DNA from: Akkermansiaceae bacterium
GTDB lineage: Bacteria > Verrucomicrobiota > Verrucomicrobiia > Verrucomicrobiales > Akkermansiaceae
Assembly (NCBI GenBank): GCA_025363295.1
Contig: JANYEC010000031.1
Span: forward strand, 1-45,815
Direction of reading: 5' to 3'
DNA: 45,815 bases
The notes under the pieces were generated by a model, which was not told the DNA's origin, did not search any database, and saw only the letters and a program-made list of their open reading frames with translations. This document shows positions 7,584 through 15,772 of the stretch, one piece after another. Numbering within the stretch: the first letter of the stretch is position 1; each line of letters starts with the position of its first letter. The position numbers were made by a program, and so were the translations under genes.

Positions 7584-8945
7584 TTAAATTTCGTATTCAA
7601 TTCCGGGCTCGGGAACGATGATTTCGGTACCCGGCAGGCGGCGTAAAATTTCTTGGCGGAACCACTCGACGGCACCATCGTCACCATGGACGAGAAACAC
7701 TTTGGCGGGAGCGACCTCGACAATGTAGTCCGCAATCGCGGCCCGCGTGGAGTGGCCGCTGAAGTCGAAAATCCGCGTCTCGCAATTCAACTTCACTGGC
7801 GGATACGCAGGATCGAGCACGATGGAATCCCCCGGCTGCGCCGTCCGGATTTTACCGCCCGGCGTTTCCGGATCCGCATAGCCGACGAAGAACAGGCCGT
7901 GCTTGGCGTTTTCTAACACCCCTTGGCGGGCGAAGTTATTCGACACGGTTTTCTCCGACATCATGCCGCTAGAAAGCGCGTAAATGCAGCCGGGGTGAAA
8001 CGGGATCGGGCCCTTGCGTTTTTTGCTGCCGGCCTCGAGCTCCATGTCTTTCAGAAAACGAAAACCGGCTAGATGGCGGCGCGATGAATCGGTGAAACGG
8101 TCGTAAACATGGGTCATCTTCGTGCTCAGCCCGCCGATGTAAACCGGAGTCTTTTTCGGGATCAGCCCGTCCTGTTTGAAGCGATGCAACATCGCGAGCA
8201 CTTCCTGAGTTTTCCCCATCGCGAACACCGGAATCAGCACCGAGCCCTTGCGCGCGATCACCCGGGCAATGGCCTCGGCCAGCGCGTTTTCTTCATCCTG
8301 CCGGTTATAAGTGGAAATCCGCTCCTGCTCGCCGCGGGTGGTTTCCACAATCAAAGCATCCACGGTTTCAGTCGGAAAAAGTGCGCCTTTTTGAATCGTG
8401 CTGTGCTCAAAATTCACATCACCCGTGTAGAAAATTCGTTTTCCCTCGGCTTCGATGGTCACCCCGACGGACCCTAAAATGTGGCCTGCATCGTGGAAAG
8501 TCGCCCGCACGGTGCCGCCATGATCGAGATCGAACGGCTTCTCAATTCCTCGCAACTCGAAGCATTCCTCGATGTCATCCAGCTCGCGATGTTCGAATAA
8601 CGGATACTCAGCAATGCCATGCTCCACCCGCTTCGACTGCATCACATTCACCGAATTATGCAGCATCGCCGTGGCCAACTCTGAAGTCTCGGGAGACATA
8701 AAAACCCTTGCCTGTGGCTGATTCTGGAGGAAAACGGGTAGAGTTCCCACGTGGTCGAGGTGAGAGTGAGTGATGATAATCGAGTCCGCCGTGCCCGCTG
8801 CGAGATACTCATAATGCGGAATCGCTTCCGAGCCTTCGTGTTTCGGGTGCATGCCCGCGTCCAGCACAATTTTGGCGGACTTGGTCTTGAGCAGATAGGA
8901 ATTCGCACCGATTCCGGCGTGGCGACAGAGGCTTTTAAATATCAT
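7584..8945 (-). CDS. MBL-fold beta-CASP metallohydrolase (RNA-processing type)
   Basis: About 453 residues from ATG 8945. An alternative start at 9005 adds 20 residues. It has the metallo-beta-lactamase zinc motif THSHLDH (about residues 59-65), then the GHILGS strand carrying the next His, and the YTGD motif with the bridging Asp. A beta-CASP insertion follows (from VLIPVFAMGKTQEVL), and the C-terminal FSGHSTR and FLVHGD motifs carry the last histidines. This is the architecture of CPSF-73-like bacterial nucleases that cut or trim RNA in the cytoplasm. All metal ligands seem intact. It is distinct from RNase J, which is longer and has a C-terminal domain. It is likely cotranscribed with the coiled-coil gene 20 bp downstream. 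Confidence 0.85.
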   Translation of the reverse strand: MIFKSLCRHAGIGANSYLLKTKSAKIVLDAGMHPKHEGSEAIPHYEYLAAGTADSIIITHSHLDHVGTLPVFLQNQPQARVFMSPETSELATAMLHNSVNVMQSKRVEHGIAEYPLFEHRELDDIEECFELRGIEKPFDLDHGGTVRATFHDAGHILGSVGVTIEAEGKRIFYTGDVNFEHSTIQKGALFPTETVDALIVETTRGEQERISTYNRQDEENALAEAIARVIARKGSVLIPVFAMGKTQEVLAMLHRFKQDGLIPKKTPVYIGGLSTKMTHVYDRFTDSSRRHLAGFRFLKDMELEAGSKKRKGPIPFHPGCIYALSSGMMSEKTVSNNFARQGVLENAKHGLFFVGYADPETPGGKIRTAQPGDSIVLDPAYPPVKLNCETRIFDFSGHSTRAAIADYIVEVAPAKVFLVHGDDGAVEWFRQEILRRLPGTEIIVPEPGIEYEI

Positions 8946-9070
8946 GATATAGGCGAGAAACGGGCGCACCATGGGGGCGAGCGGGGATTGTGTCAACCTA
9001 GGCACTTGATCCGGCGAATAGGAATGCCCGGCGGAAAGATATAGGTTGGACTCTTCATTGCCGCTGCCCC

Positions 9071-10306
9071 TTGCTTTCCGGTATCAATTCCCACCCGTCA
9101 CATTCTCCCCAGCTCGCGATCATCGGCGGCGGCCCAGCGGGCCTCCGTGCGGCGGAAGTGGCGGCAAGGGCCGGTCTTTGTGTCACGCTTTTCGATGGAA
9201 AACCCTCCGTCGGCAGGAAATTTCTCGTCGCGGGAAAAGGTGGGCTAAACCTCACTCACAGCGAGGCATTAGAGAAATTTGCCACCCGTTATAGCGGCCC
9301 GGATCAGCCGCCCGGAATATGGCCTGATCTACTTTCCGACTTCGACCCCACCGCCCTGCGCCAATGGGCGACCGATCTCGGCGTGGAGACATTTCAAGCC
9401 ACCAGCGGTCGAGTTTACCCGAAGGCCCTCAAAGCAGCGCCTTTACTCCGCCGCTGGATCGAGCGGCTACGTGGTCTCGGCGTGCGCTTTGAAATGAACC
9501 ACCGGTGCGTCAGCTTGGAACCCGGGCCACCCTATCAGATAGGATTTGAAAACGGTGCCACGGCCACTGCAGATGCCGTTATTTTCGCCCTCGGCGGCGG
9601 GTCATGGGCGAAAACCGGCTCCGATGGGGCATGGCAAACTCTCTTCGGAAAACTCGGCATCGCCCAAAACCCGCTCGCCCCTGCCAATTGTGGCTGGGAA
9701 CACGCATGGTCGCCGGAAATCCTCGCCGCCGCCGAGGGCAAACCGCTAAAAAATCTCCACGTCCGTGCAGGCGGGTCCACTGCCATTGGCGAGCTGATGC
9801 TCACCCGTTACGGCCTCGAAGGCGGCGCGATCTATCAACTCGGCGCCGTCCTCCGCGCCATGCCGAAGCCCGCCATCACCATCGACTTCAAACCGACCTT
9901 CACTCACTCTGATTTGTTAGAAAAAATGCAGTCGGTAAAACGAGGTTTTCTCGACGAAGCCCGAACCCGTTGGAAACTCAGCGATTCCGCTCACGCCATT
10001 CTCTCACAAAAAATTTTCACCGACGCCGATTCCCTCGCCCGCGAAGTGAAACACTGCGTCATCCCTCTCACCAAACCCCGCCCGCTCGACGAAGCCATCT
10101 CCTCCGCTGGCGGAATCTGTTGGAGCGAAACGGACGCCTCGCTCATGTTGAAAAAACTCCCCGGTATTTTCATCGCCGGAGAAATGATCGACTGGGAAGC
10201 CCCCACCGGCGGCTACCTGATGCAAGGCTGTTTCGCCACCGCCACCCGCGCTGCAAGCTCCGCCGTCCGCTGGCTCGCCCAGATGACAGGTTCCGATCGA
10301 CCCTGA
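9071..10306 (+). CDS. NAD(P)/FAD-dependent oxidoreductase of the HI0933/YhiN-like family
   Basis: 411 residues. The Rossmann FAD-binding motif IIGGGPAGLRAAE lies near residues 17-29. It is followed by the family hallmark GRKFLVAGKGGLNLTHSE, then GRVYPKALKAAPLL and the central ALGGGSWAKTGSDG. The C-terminal FAD-contacting segment is FIAGEMIDWEAPTGGYLMQGCFATA. These belong to the HI0933-like flavoproteins, in the branch related to the TIGR03862 group, whose physiological substrate is unknown. The only in-frame start upstream of the FAD motif is TTG 9071, since no ATG is available. It is divergent from the MBL gene and is followed by the ferredoxin-like gene 48 bp on, which could supply or receive electrons. 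Confidence 0.85.
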   Translation: MLSGINSHPSHSPQLAIIGGGPAGLRAAEVAARAGLCVTLFDGKPSVGRKFLVAGKGGLNLTHSEALEKFATRYSGPDQPPGIWPDLLSDFDPTALRQWATDLGVETFQATSGRVYPKALKAAPLLRRWIERLRGLGVRFEMNHRCVSLEPGPPYQIGFENGATATADAVIFALGGGSWAKTGSDGAWQTLFGKLGIAQNPLAPANCGWEHAWSPEILAAAEGKPLKNLHVRAGGSTAIGELMLTRYGLEGGAIYQLGAVLRAMPKPAITIDFKPTFTHSDLLEKMQSVKRGFLDEARTRWKLSDSAHAILSQKIFTDADSLAREVKHCVIPLTKPRPLDEAISSAGGICWSETDASLMLKKLPGIFIAGEMIDWEAPTGGYLMQGCFATATRAASSAVRWLAQMTGSDRP

Positions 10307-10354
10307 TGCCAAATGCGGCGTTTACTCAGGCGAGGGCGCTTCTATTCTTCTGCG

Positions 10355-10735
10355 ATGAACGACCTCACGAATTGCGCTGAATCGCTGGGCATCGGAAAAA
10401 TCAAGCGGCACATTTTCCTTTGCGCCGATCAGACTGAGCCGAAGTGTTGTGCCAAAGAAGTCGGGCTCGCATCGTGGGAGTTTCTCAAACACCGCCTGAA
10501 GGAACTCGGCCTAGCAGGTAGTAAAGATTCGAAAATCTATCGAACCAAAGCCAACTGTCTGCGCGTCTGCCTGCGTGGCCCAGTAGCCGTCGTCTATCCG
10601 GAAGGCGTGTGGTATCACTCATGCACGCCAGACGTGTTAGAAAAGATCATCCAGGAGCACCTCATCGGCGGGAATGTGGTGACAGAGTTTGCTTTCGCAG
10701 TGAATCCGCTCGATACTGGCGAGATCGACGGATGA
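10355..10735 (+). CDS. Thioredoxin-like 2Fe-2S ferredoxin domain protein
   Basis: 126 residues from ATG 10355. It shows the four-cysteine pattern of thioredoxin-fold 2Fe-2S proteins: Cys23, Cys31/32, Cys68 and Cys72 (C-x3-C in the second pair). A V-Y-P-E-G-V-W-Y segment follows the second pair, as in Aquifex-type ferredoxin and NuoE-like domains. It is a small soluble electron carrier or Fe-S chaperone-type protein. The frame extends 14 residues upstream to 10313, but the homologous part begins after M15. It follows the flavoprotein closely on the same strand. Its last 74 bp overlap the convergent DUF2306 gene. Confidence 0.8.
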   Translation: MNDLTNCAESLGIGKIKRHIFLCADQTEPKCCAKEVGLASWEFLKHRLKELGLAGSKDSKIYRTKANCLRVCLRGPVAVVYPEGVWYHSCTPDVLEKIIQEHLIGGNVVTEFAFAVNPLDTGEIDG

Positions 10736-11360
10736 GCCATTCCGCTATGAGCAAGTTCGGCACGAAGCCCAGCCATGCCACAACTCGATAGACATCCATC
10801 GGCGGAGGCTCGAAAGCGTAAATGATTAGATATTTCCATGCTCGCAGGGTGATAGCTGATAGAGTGAGTGCGTAGCTGCGCATCATCCACTCGCGGTGCT
10901 CGGTCCATTTCCGTTGGAGGACCGTGCGCCAACCCATCGCCGTGGTGCCCAGCCATAGCAATGCCAGCGTCCCGAATGCGAGCCGGGAAGTGATACCGCC
11001 ATTCGCATAACAGGCCATGATGAGGCTGGCCGGCCCCGTGATGAAGCAAACGGTGATGACATACACCCGCCCCATCGAGCGATGAATCGCAGGCCACTTT
11101 TTCAAAATCGAGGGCGCGAACTGAGTGAGGCCCGCGAGCAAAGGCAGCATGCTGGTGAAAACGTGAATCCAAAATGCCACCTCCCAGTGCATGATCCCCA
11201 GATATTGTTGCTTGATCTGGAGAAATCCCGCGTCACGGCGCATCGGCCAGTAACCGAGCGTGATCCGCGCCATCAGCATCGTGAAAAATGCCAACGCTAA
11301 CCACAGGCAGACCCCGGTGATTTTCCGGACGGCGGGACTCGGCGAAGGATTTTTAAGCAT
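10662..11360 (-). CDS. DUF2306-family integral membrane protein
   Basis: 232 residues from ATG 11360. Several hydrophobic helices are spaced along the chain: about residues 13-33, 64-84, 98-119, 125-142 and 170-188, with a later one near the end. The motif HRxxGRVYVI between helices 3 and 4, with a later [12 protein letters not shown] segment, is characteristic of DUF2306 proteins. Their function is unknown; the conserved histidines suggest haem or metal binding. A longer start at 11432 is possible, but the first 24 residues are very basic and unlike the family. The 3' end overlaps the ferredoxin-like gene by 74 bp in convergent orientation. Confidence 0.78.
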   Translation of the reverse strand: MLKNPSPSPAVRKITGVCLWLALAFFTMLMARITLGYWPMRRDAGFLQIKQQYLGIMHWEVAFWIHVFTSMLPLLAGLTQFAPSILKKWPAIHRSMGRVYVITVCFITGPASLIMACYANGGITSRLAFGTLALLWLGTTAMGWRTVLQRKWTEHREWMMRSYALTLSAITLRAWKYLIIYAFEPPPMDVYRVVAWLGFVPNLLIAEWLIRRSRQYRADSLRKQTLSPHSRR

Positions 11361-11421
11361 AGGCTTGCAAGGACGGCGTTTCCGGTGGGTATTTGTTTCA
11401 GATACCTCATAATTTCTCATC

Positions 11422-12150
11422 ATGAAACGCACGCCCTATCTGCTCACTGTCTGTATTATCACTTCTCTCGGATCGCTGCATGGCCAAAGCGCCGGTACAA
11501 AACCCAGCACCGGCGACGATGAGGTGAACGTCGCGCACAAGGACGCTCAGGAAATGTTAGGCACCTACGTGGGTGCATTTGGTGAGAGAAAAATCACGAT
11601 TTGTTTAGATCGCATCATTGGAAATACAGTCACCGGTTATAGCATCGTCGCCGGTAATGAACGGGCGTTCAGCGGCTCGTGGTCAAAATTAGATAACGAC
11701 TACTCGGTCATCGCCAAGGAGCCGGGCGATGATAAAGCCGACGGGGTTTTCCGCTTCACCTATGTCAAAAGCACCCACACTCTGTTAGGGGAATGGGAAG
11801 CGAACGATAAAACCATCGGCACGCGAAAATTTTCCCTCCCGGCGCGGAAGTTCAAATACGACCGGCAGGCAGGAAAATATCCAGAAGCGTCCACAAAAAC
11901 TCTGAAGGAGGCCGATGTAGAGAACATGAAACCCGCCAACTTACGGATCATGCGCAACGAAATTTACGCGCGTCACGGCTACAGTTTTAAAATGGCCGAA
12001 ATGCGCGACTACTTCGATAAGCTTGATTGGTACATGCCCATGGCGGTCGATATCACCACCCAACTCACCAAGGTGGAAAAAGAAAACGCCGCACTGATCA
12101 AGCGTTATGAAAACTATACGCGCGAACATTACGATGACTTTGGCCGCTAA
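11422..12150 (+). CDS. Secreted YARHG-domain protein
   Basis: 242 residues with an N-terminal signal peptide (about residues 1-21, cleavage near LHGQS). The C-terminal third carries the YARHG domain: N-E-I-Y-A-R-H-G at residues 179-186, followed by S-F-K, a DYFDKLDWYMP segment, and the helical end rich in E/N/K. YARHG domains are extracellular or periplasmic, often next to kinases or peptidases, with no established activity. The N-terminal two thirds look like a beta-rich domain (GTYVGAFGERKITICLDRI...), unrecognised. The gene is divergent from the DUF2306 gene and lies 18 bp upstream of rsmC, so the two probably share a transcript. Confidence 0.8.
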   Translation: MKRTPYLLTVCIITSLGSLHGQSAGTKPSTGDDEVNVAHKDAQEMLGTYVGAFGERKITICLDRIIGNTVTGYSIVAGNERAFSGSWSKLDNDYSVIAKEPGDDKADGVFRFTYVKSTHTLLGEWEANDKTIGTRKFSLPARKFKYDRQAGKYPEASTKTLKEADVENMKPANLRIMRNEIYARHGYSFKMAEMRDYFDKLDWYMPMAVDITTQLTKVEKENAALIKRYENYTREHYDDFGR

Positions 12151-12168
12151 AACCCCGGGAAGAGTCAC

Positions 12169-13167
12169 GTGACCGACGCGCTTGAAACATTAATGCTCGC
12201 CTTTGAGGGGGAGGACGCGCTTGAAATTCCAGCTCGTGCGCTGTTTCTCGGGGCGGAGCCACATGCGACTTTAAAAGCGTGGCCAATGATCGTCGGATGG
12301 CAGCCCTTCAAGCCGCGGGCGGATGCTTGGGACAAAGCGGGGCTCACGCGACTCGAAAAACTAACCGATGAAAAATGGCCGCTGGTGATGATTTTACCGA
12401 GCAAATCGCGGGATGAAACACTGGCGTGGTTCGCCATGGCAAGAGACCGGCTGGAACCCGGCGGGCGAATTCTAGCTGCCATGCCTAACACGACTGGCGC
12501 GGCGCGGTTTGAGAAAGAACTTTCACGGGCTGCCGGAAACATTTTCTCTATCCAAAAACACAAGTGCCGTGCCTTTCATGCATTGCTAGATCATGCGGAC
12601 GAATCGCTTTTAAACGAATGGAGGGTTCTCGGGGAACCCAGAAAAATTTCCGGTTTCTGGGTCGAGGCCGGTATCTTCAGCAGTGATCACATCGATCCTG
12701 GCTCGCAACTTCTAGCAGACCACCTGCCCGCACATCTACATGGAAACGTCGCGGATCTCGGCGCGGGTTGGGGATTTCTATCAGATGCGGTGTTGAACCG
12801 CTGCCCAAAAATCGTCCGCCTCGATCTCTTCGAAGCGGATGCCCGCGCACTCGAATGTGCACGCCGAAATCTCGCAAGTCATCCACAGGAAATTGGATTT
12901 CACTGGCAAGATGTCACGACTGGCCTGCCCAACACTTACGATGCCATCGTGATGAACCCACCCTTTCACACCGGCCAAGCAACGGATGTCGATCTCGGTC
13001 GGGCGTTTCTACGGGTCGCCTTCGCCTCCTTGAAACGCGGCGGAAAATTGTTGCTGGTCGCAAACCGCCAACTCCCTTACGAAGCGGTCCTCGAAACCAG
13101 CGGCATGGCCTGGCGCAAAATCGCCGAGGATAAAGTTTACAAAATTCTATCAGCCGAAAAACGCTAG
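12169..13167 (+). CDS. rsmC: 16S rRNA (guanine-N2) methyltransferase, RsmC-like
   Basis: 332 residues, the length and two-domain layout of RsmC/RlmG enzymes: a degenerate N-terminal methyltransferase-like domain (1-150) and an active C-terminal one. Motif I ADLGAGWGFLSD starts at about residue 195, and motif IV NPPFHTG at about 263 is the catalytic N-P-P-F of guanine-N2 methyltransferases. The start is GTG 12169, supported by a GGAAG Shine-Dalgarno 7 bases upstream, one of the few clear ones here. It follows the YARHG gene by 18 bp. The stop codon TAG is formed at the left junction of the MITE that follows. RsmC methylates G1207 of 16S rRNA. The exact target is inferred; RlmG is the alternative. 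Confidence 0.85.
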   Translation: MTDALETLMLAFEGEDALEIPARALFLGAEPHATLKAWPMIVGWQPFKPRADAWDKAGLTRLEKLTDEKWPLVMILPSKSRDETLAWFAMARDRLEPGGRILAAMPNTTGAARFEKELSRAAGNIFSIQKHKCRAFHALLDHADESLLNEWRVLGEPRKISGFWVEAGIFSSDHIDPGSQLLADHLPAHLHGNVADLGAGWGFLSDAVLNRCPKIVRLDLFEADARALECARRNLASHPQEIGFHWQDVTTGLPNTYDAIVMNPPFHTGQATDVDLGRAFLRVAFASLKRGGKLLLVANRQLPYEAVLETSGMAWRKIAEDKVYKILSAEKR

Positions 13168-13390
13168 TGTCTCGTAAAGTAATAATGAGTGGATGCCGCG
13201 AAGGTTCAAAATCTTGGGGAGCACACGCGCCCTCGCGTGTAGTTTTCGACGCCCTCGTCGAAAACAGCTTGGAATGGCCTACAACGCCCGTCTCCGCCGA
13301 GGGCGCCAAAGACAACACGCGAGGCGCGTGTGCTCCCCAACGATGCTTCGCCACCTCCCCATCCGTCATTGTGAATTTTACGGGACACTA
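13165..13390. mobile_element. MITE with TA target duplication and long nested inverted repeats
   Basis: The element is bounded by TA dinucleotides (13165-13166 and 13389-13390). Its terminal inverted repeats are GTGTCTCGTAAAGT on the left and ATTTTACGGGACAC on the right. Inside is a second, nearly perfect inverted repeat: TTGGGGAGCACACGCG (13215-13230) followed by CTCGCGTGT, mirrored at 13315-13340 by ACACGCGAGGCGCGTGTGCTCCCCAA. The arms are about 100 nt and the centre is short, so the RNA could fold into one long hairpin. There is no credible transposase gene; the long ORFs crossing it are by-products of the repeat. TA duplication and short terminal repeats fit mobilisation by an IS630/Tc1-mariner transposase elsewhere in the genome (inference). 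Confidence 0.75.
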
Positions 13391-13395
13391 GTCTC

Positions 13396-13418
13396 CACGG
13401 ACCGCGAGATTCATCCCG
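13396..13418 (+). repeat. Short dispersed repeat, copy A
   Basis: CACGGACCGCGAGATTCATC and the three bases after it recur, with two mismatches in 23 bases, at 17139-17161. Copy A lies directly after the right end of the MITE; copy B follows a halogenase-like gene. Both are intergenic. Confidence 0.4.
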
Positions 13419-13459
13419 GCCTTCATTCATTTCCACTCTTTCCTCCTCATTCTATCCCC

Positions 13460-14164
13460 ATGAAACTCGTCAAACTCCTCGCCAATCTCGGCTACGGCTC
13501 TCGCAAGGAGACCCAACGTCTGATCCGCTCGGGTGTGGTCACCGATGACACGGGCGCGGTGCTGAGCGACAGTGATTTGCCGCCTTTTGAACGCATCCGT
13601 GTGCGTGGGGAGGAGCTCGATCCGCCGTCTCCAATGGTCCTCATGCTCAATAAACCTGACGGCTACACATGCAGCACAGAAGATCCCGGCGATACGATCT
13701 ATCACCTCCTTCCTCCGCGCTACGCCCAGCGTAATCCGGGACTCAATCCGATTGGCCGACTTGATAAAGACACCACTGGACTCCTACTCCTAACTGATGA
13801 TGGCAAACTACTTCACAAAATCATTCATCCGAAGTCCGGCTGCCTCAAAGTCTATCATGTCATCCTCGATCGCCCGCTCGAAGGGCATGAAGGCGAGCTT
13901 TTCGAGTCAGGAACGCTCGTGCTCAACAGCGAAACAAAACCGTTACTGCCGGCAAAGCTGGAAGTGCTCGGAGAAAAAGAGGCTCTCGTTACTTTACACG
14001 AAGGCCGCTACCATCAAGTCCGCCGCATGTTCGCCGCAGCGGGAAACCATGTGCTAGCGTTGAAGCGAATCTCCATTGGCGGCCTGCATCTGCCGGACGA
14101 CCTGGATGAGGGAGAATGGTGTGAACTAACCGTTGATGAAATCGCTTCGATTTTCACGAGTTGA
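13460..14164 (+). CDS. rsuA: RsuA/RluE-family rRNA pseudouridine synthase
   Basis: 234 residues from ATG 13460. The frame runs upstream through the MITE to 13193, but residues before MKLVKLLANLGYGSRKE are MITE-derived and not part of the protein. The N-terminal S4 RNA-binding domain (about 1-45: KLLANLGYGSRKETQRLIRSG) is followed by the catalytic domain. That domain carries the family motif GRLDKDTTGLLLLTDDG with catalytic Asp102, and the C-terminal EGRYHQVRRMFAAAG. This is the arrangement of RsuA (16S U516) and relatives RluB/E/F, and the short size favours RsuA. There is no Shine-Dalgarno. It is convergent with the following flavoprotein, overlapping it by 11 bp. Confidence 0.87.
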   Translation: MKLVKLLANLGYGSRKETQRLIRSGVVTDDTGAVLSDSDLPPFERIRVRGEELDPPSPMVLMLNKPDGYTCSTEDPGDTIYHLLPPRYAQRNPGLNPIGRLDKDTTGLLLLTDDGKLLHKIIHPKSGCLKVYHVILDRPLEGHEGELFESGTLVLNSETKPLLPAKLEVLGEKEALVTLHEGRYHQVRRMFAAAGNHVLALKRISIGGLHLPDDLDEGEWCELTVDEIASIFTS

Positions 14165-15734
14165 TAGAGTCCAGCATTGATAGCTCATCGTTCTTTGGCA
14201 GAGAGGAAAGCTCCTCGCAAGCGCGCGCTTTCATGGGCTTTCCCCAAGTGCGCCAGCCTTCTCTGAGTTCGAGTTTCGCCCATTCGCCTAACATGGAAAA
14301 AATCCGCCGTGTGTCACTGCGCGCGAGTGTGAATCCTGGAATCAGTGAGCGGCGGTTATCATTCGTTTTTCCGAGTTGATTCAAGCGTCGGCGGCGACTT
14401 GCAATACAAACGAAACGACGGCTGTAACATTGCATGAACGCTGCAAAAAAACGACCGCTCGGTGGTGAGAATGGCGGTGCTAACAACGCGGATTCACCGC
14501 TTTCAAAAACCGGCTGCACCACTCCCCAATAATAAAGGCTAAGATCGAGACGGAACGCGAGTTCCATCAAGTCATATTCACCCATGTAATAATACTTGTC
14601 TTTATAAAGCGCTTGAAACCAGCGCTCTTGGCTTACCGTGAAATCACGATTATGCTTCTCGATCCGCGCGGCGATCGGCGTGCCGTTGCGTTGCTCCGTG
14701 ATAAGATCCGCGGCACAACTGGTGGTGAACGAAATCCAATCCATGCCCGGACTATAAAACGGATCCATGAAAGCCGCCGCATCGCCCACTAACACAAATC
14801 CATCGCCTGCGTGAGTGGTGCTTGAATAGGCGAGGTTCTTGCGGCGGTGCACATCTTCCTCCACAAACTCGGCTTCCGCTAACATTTCACGCGCCACTGG
14901 ATGTTTGATTAAAAAACTCTTAAGACGCTCACCAAGTTTCCCACCTTCCTGCGGAAAATCGACAAGGCGTTGATCGTAAACCACGCCCACACTGGTATCA
15001 CCCCCCTTAAGCGGGATAAACCAAGCCCACCAGCCATCGCCCACGATGTGATTCGTCGCCGTGCCTCGTGTGCCATAAACGGCGGCGGCCCATTGAGGAA
15101 ATTTTTTCGCCAGCTCAAGACCGTCCCAGTCCTTGACGTTTTTCCACCTCGACCACGCTGCGGATGTCGGGTGCTCAGTGTTAGGTTTTCGCCAGCCGTG
15201 CTTGCGGGCTAACAGCGCATTCACGCCGGATGCATCCACGATCCACCGCGCGCTAAGATTCAAACGCTGCTCTCCGTGTTTCACCTCCATCGTCTGTTGT
15301 CCGCCTGCTGCCAGTTGCACTTTTGAAACAATCGCCGGGCGTAAAACCGTAGCTCCGGCTTCGACCGCACGGCGCAGAACTTCTTCGTCGATCGCGGCCC
15401 TATCTAACTGATAAGACGGCAGCCGAGCGAGGTAGCGCGGCCCGACTTCTGCGGCCTGGTCCAGCGAGCTCACCTTTTCATTGGCGAACCAAAATCGCAG
15501 CCCTTGTTTGGAGATATGGCTCTCGTTGAGGTATTTTGTTAGCCCGAGCACGTGACCGAGAAAATAGGCGCTCACTTCCACCGTGGCCTCACCCACACGG
15601 CGGCCGAGTTTTTCGGATTTATCGAGAATGAGAATACGAATGCCCGGGTTTTTTCGCAGTAAAAGGGTCGCCGTCGCCGCACCTGACAGGGCGCCACCGA
15701 TCACAATGACGTCATAATTATCAACTATTTCCAT
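14154..15734 (-). CDS. Flavin-dependent halogenase-like monooxygenase (first of a divergent pair)
   Basis: 526 residues from ATG 15734. This start is chosen because a GAGG lies 5 bases upstream and the FAD-binding strand DVIVIGGALSGAA follows at once. Upstream ATGs at 15809 and 15830 would add an unlike N-terminus. A GEATVE segment near residue 48 corresponds to the family's GEAT/GEST loop. The signature W-A-W-F-I-P (W-x-W-x-I-P) sits at about 236-241, and GDAAAFMDPFYSPGMDW is the late FAD motif. W-x-W-x-I-P marks flavin-dependent halogenases and close relatives. The substrate is unknown and no PKS/NRPS genes are nearby. The C-terminal 150 residues are longer than in minimal family members. 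The first FAD glycine motif is GGALSG rather than GxGxxG. Confidence 0.72.
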   Translation of the reverse strand: MEIVDNYDVIVIGGALSGAATATLLLRKNPGIRILILDKSEKLGRRVGEATVEVSAYFLGHVLGLTKYLNESHISKQGLRFWFANEKVSSLDQAAEVGPRYLARLPSYQLDRAAIDEEVLRRAVEAGATVLRPAIVSKVQLAAGGQQTMEVKHGEQRLNLSARWIVDASGVNALLARKHGWRKPNTEHPTSAAWSRWKNVKDWDGLELAKKFPQWAAAVYGTRGTATNHIVGDGWWAWFIPLKGGDTSVGVVYDQRLVDFPQEGGKLGERLKSFLIKHPVAREMLAEAEFVEEDVHRRKNLAYSSTTHAGDGFVLVGDAAAFMDPFYSPGMDWISFTTSCAADLITEQRNGTPIAARIEKHNRDFTVSQERWFQALYKDKYYYMGEYDLMELAFRLDLSLYYWGVVQPVFESGESALLAPPFSPPSGRFFAAFMQCYSRRFVCIASRRRRLNQLGKTNDNRRSLIPGFTLARSDTRRIFSMLGEWAKLELREGWRTWGKPMKARACEELSSLPKNDELSMLDSINS

Positions 15735-15772
15735 TTGGGCCTCAGGGAGCATCGCCGAAATCATCGCGGGGA

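Noticed and set aside
13193..13459. Long N-terminal extension of the RsuA-like protein and other ORFs through the MITE
   Set aside because: The reading frames follow the inverted-repeat sequence, and the translated phrases recur on both strands. They are repeat by-products, not protein.
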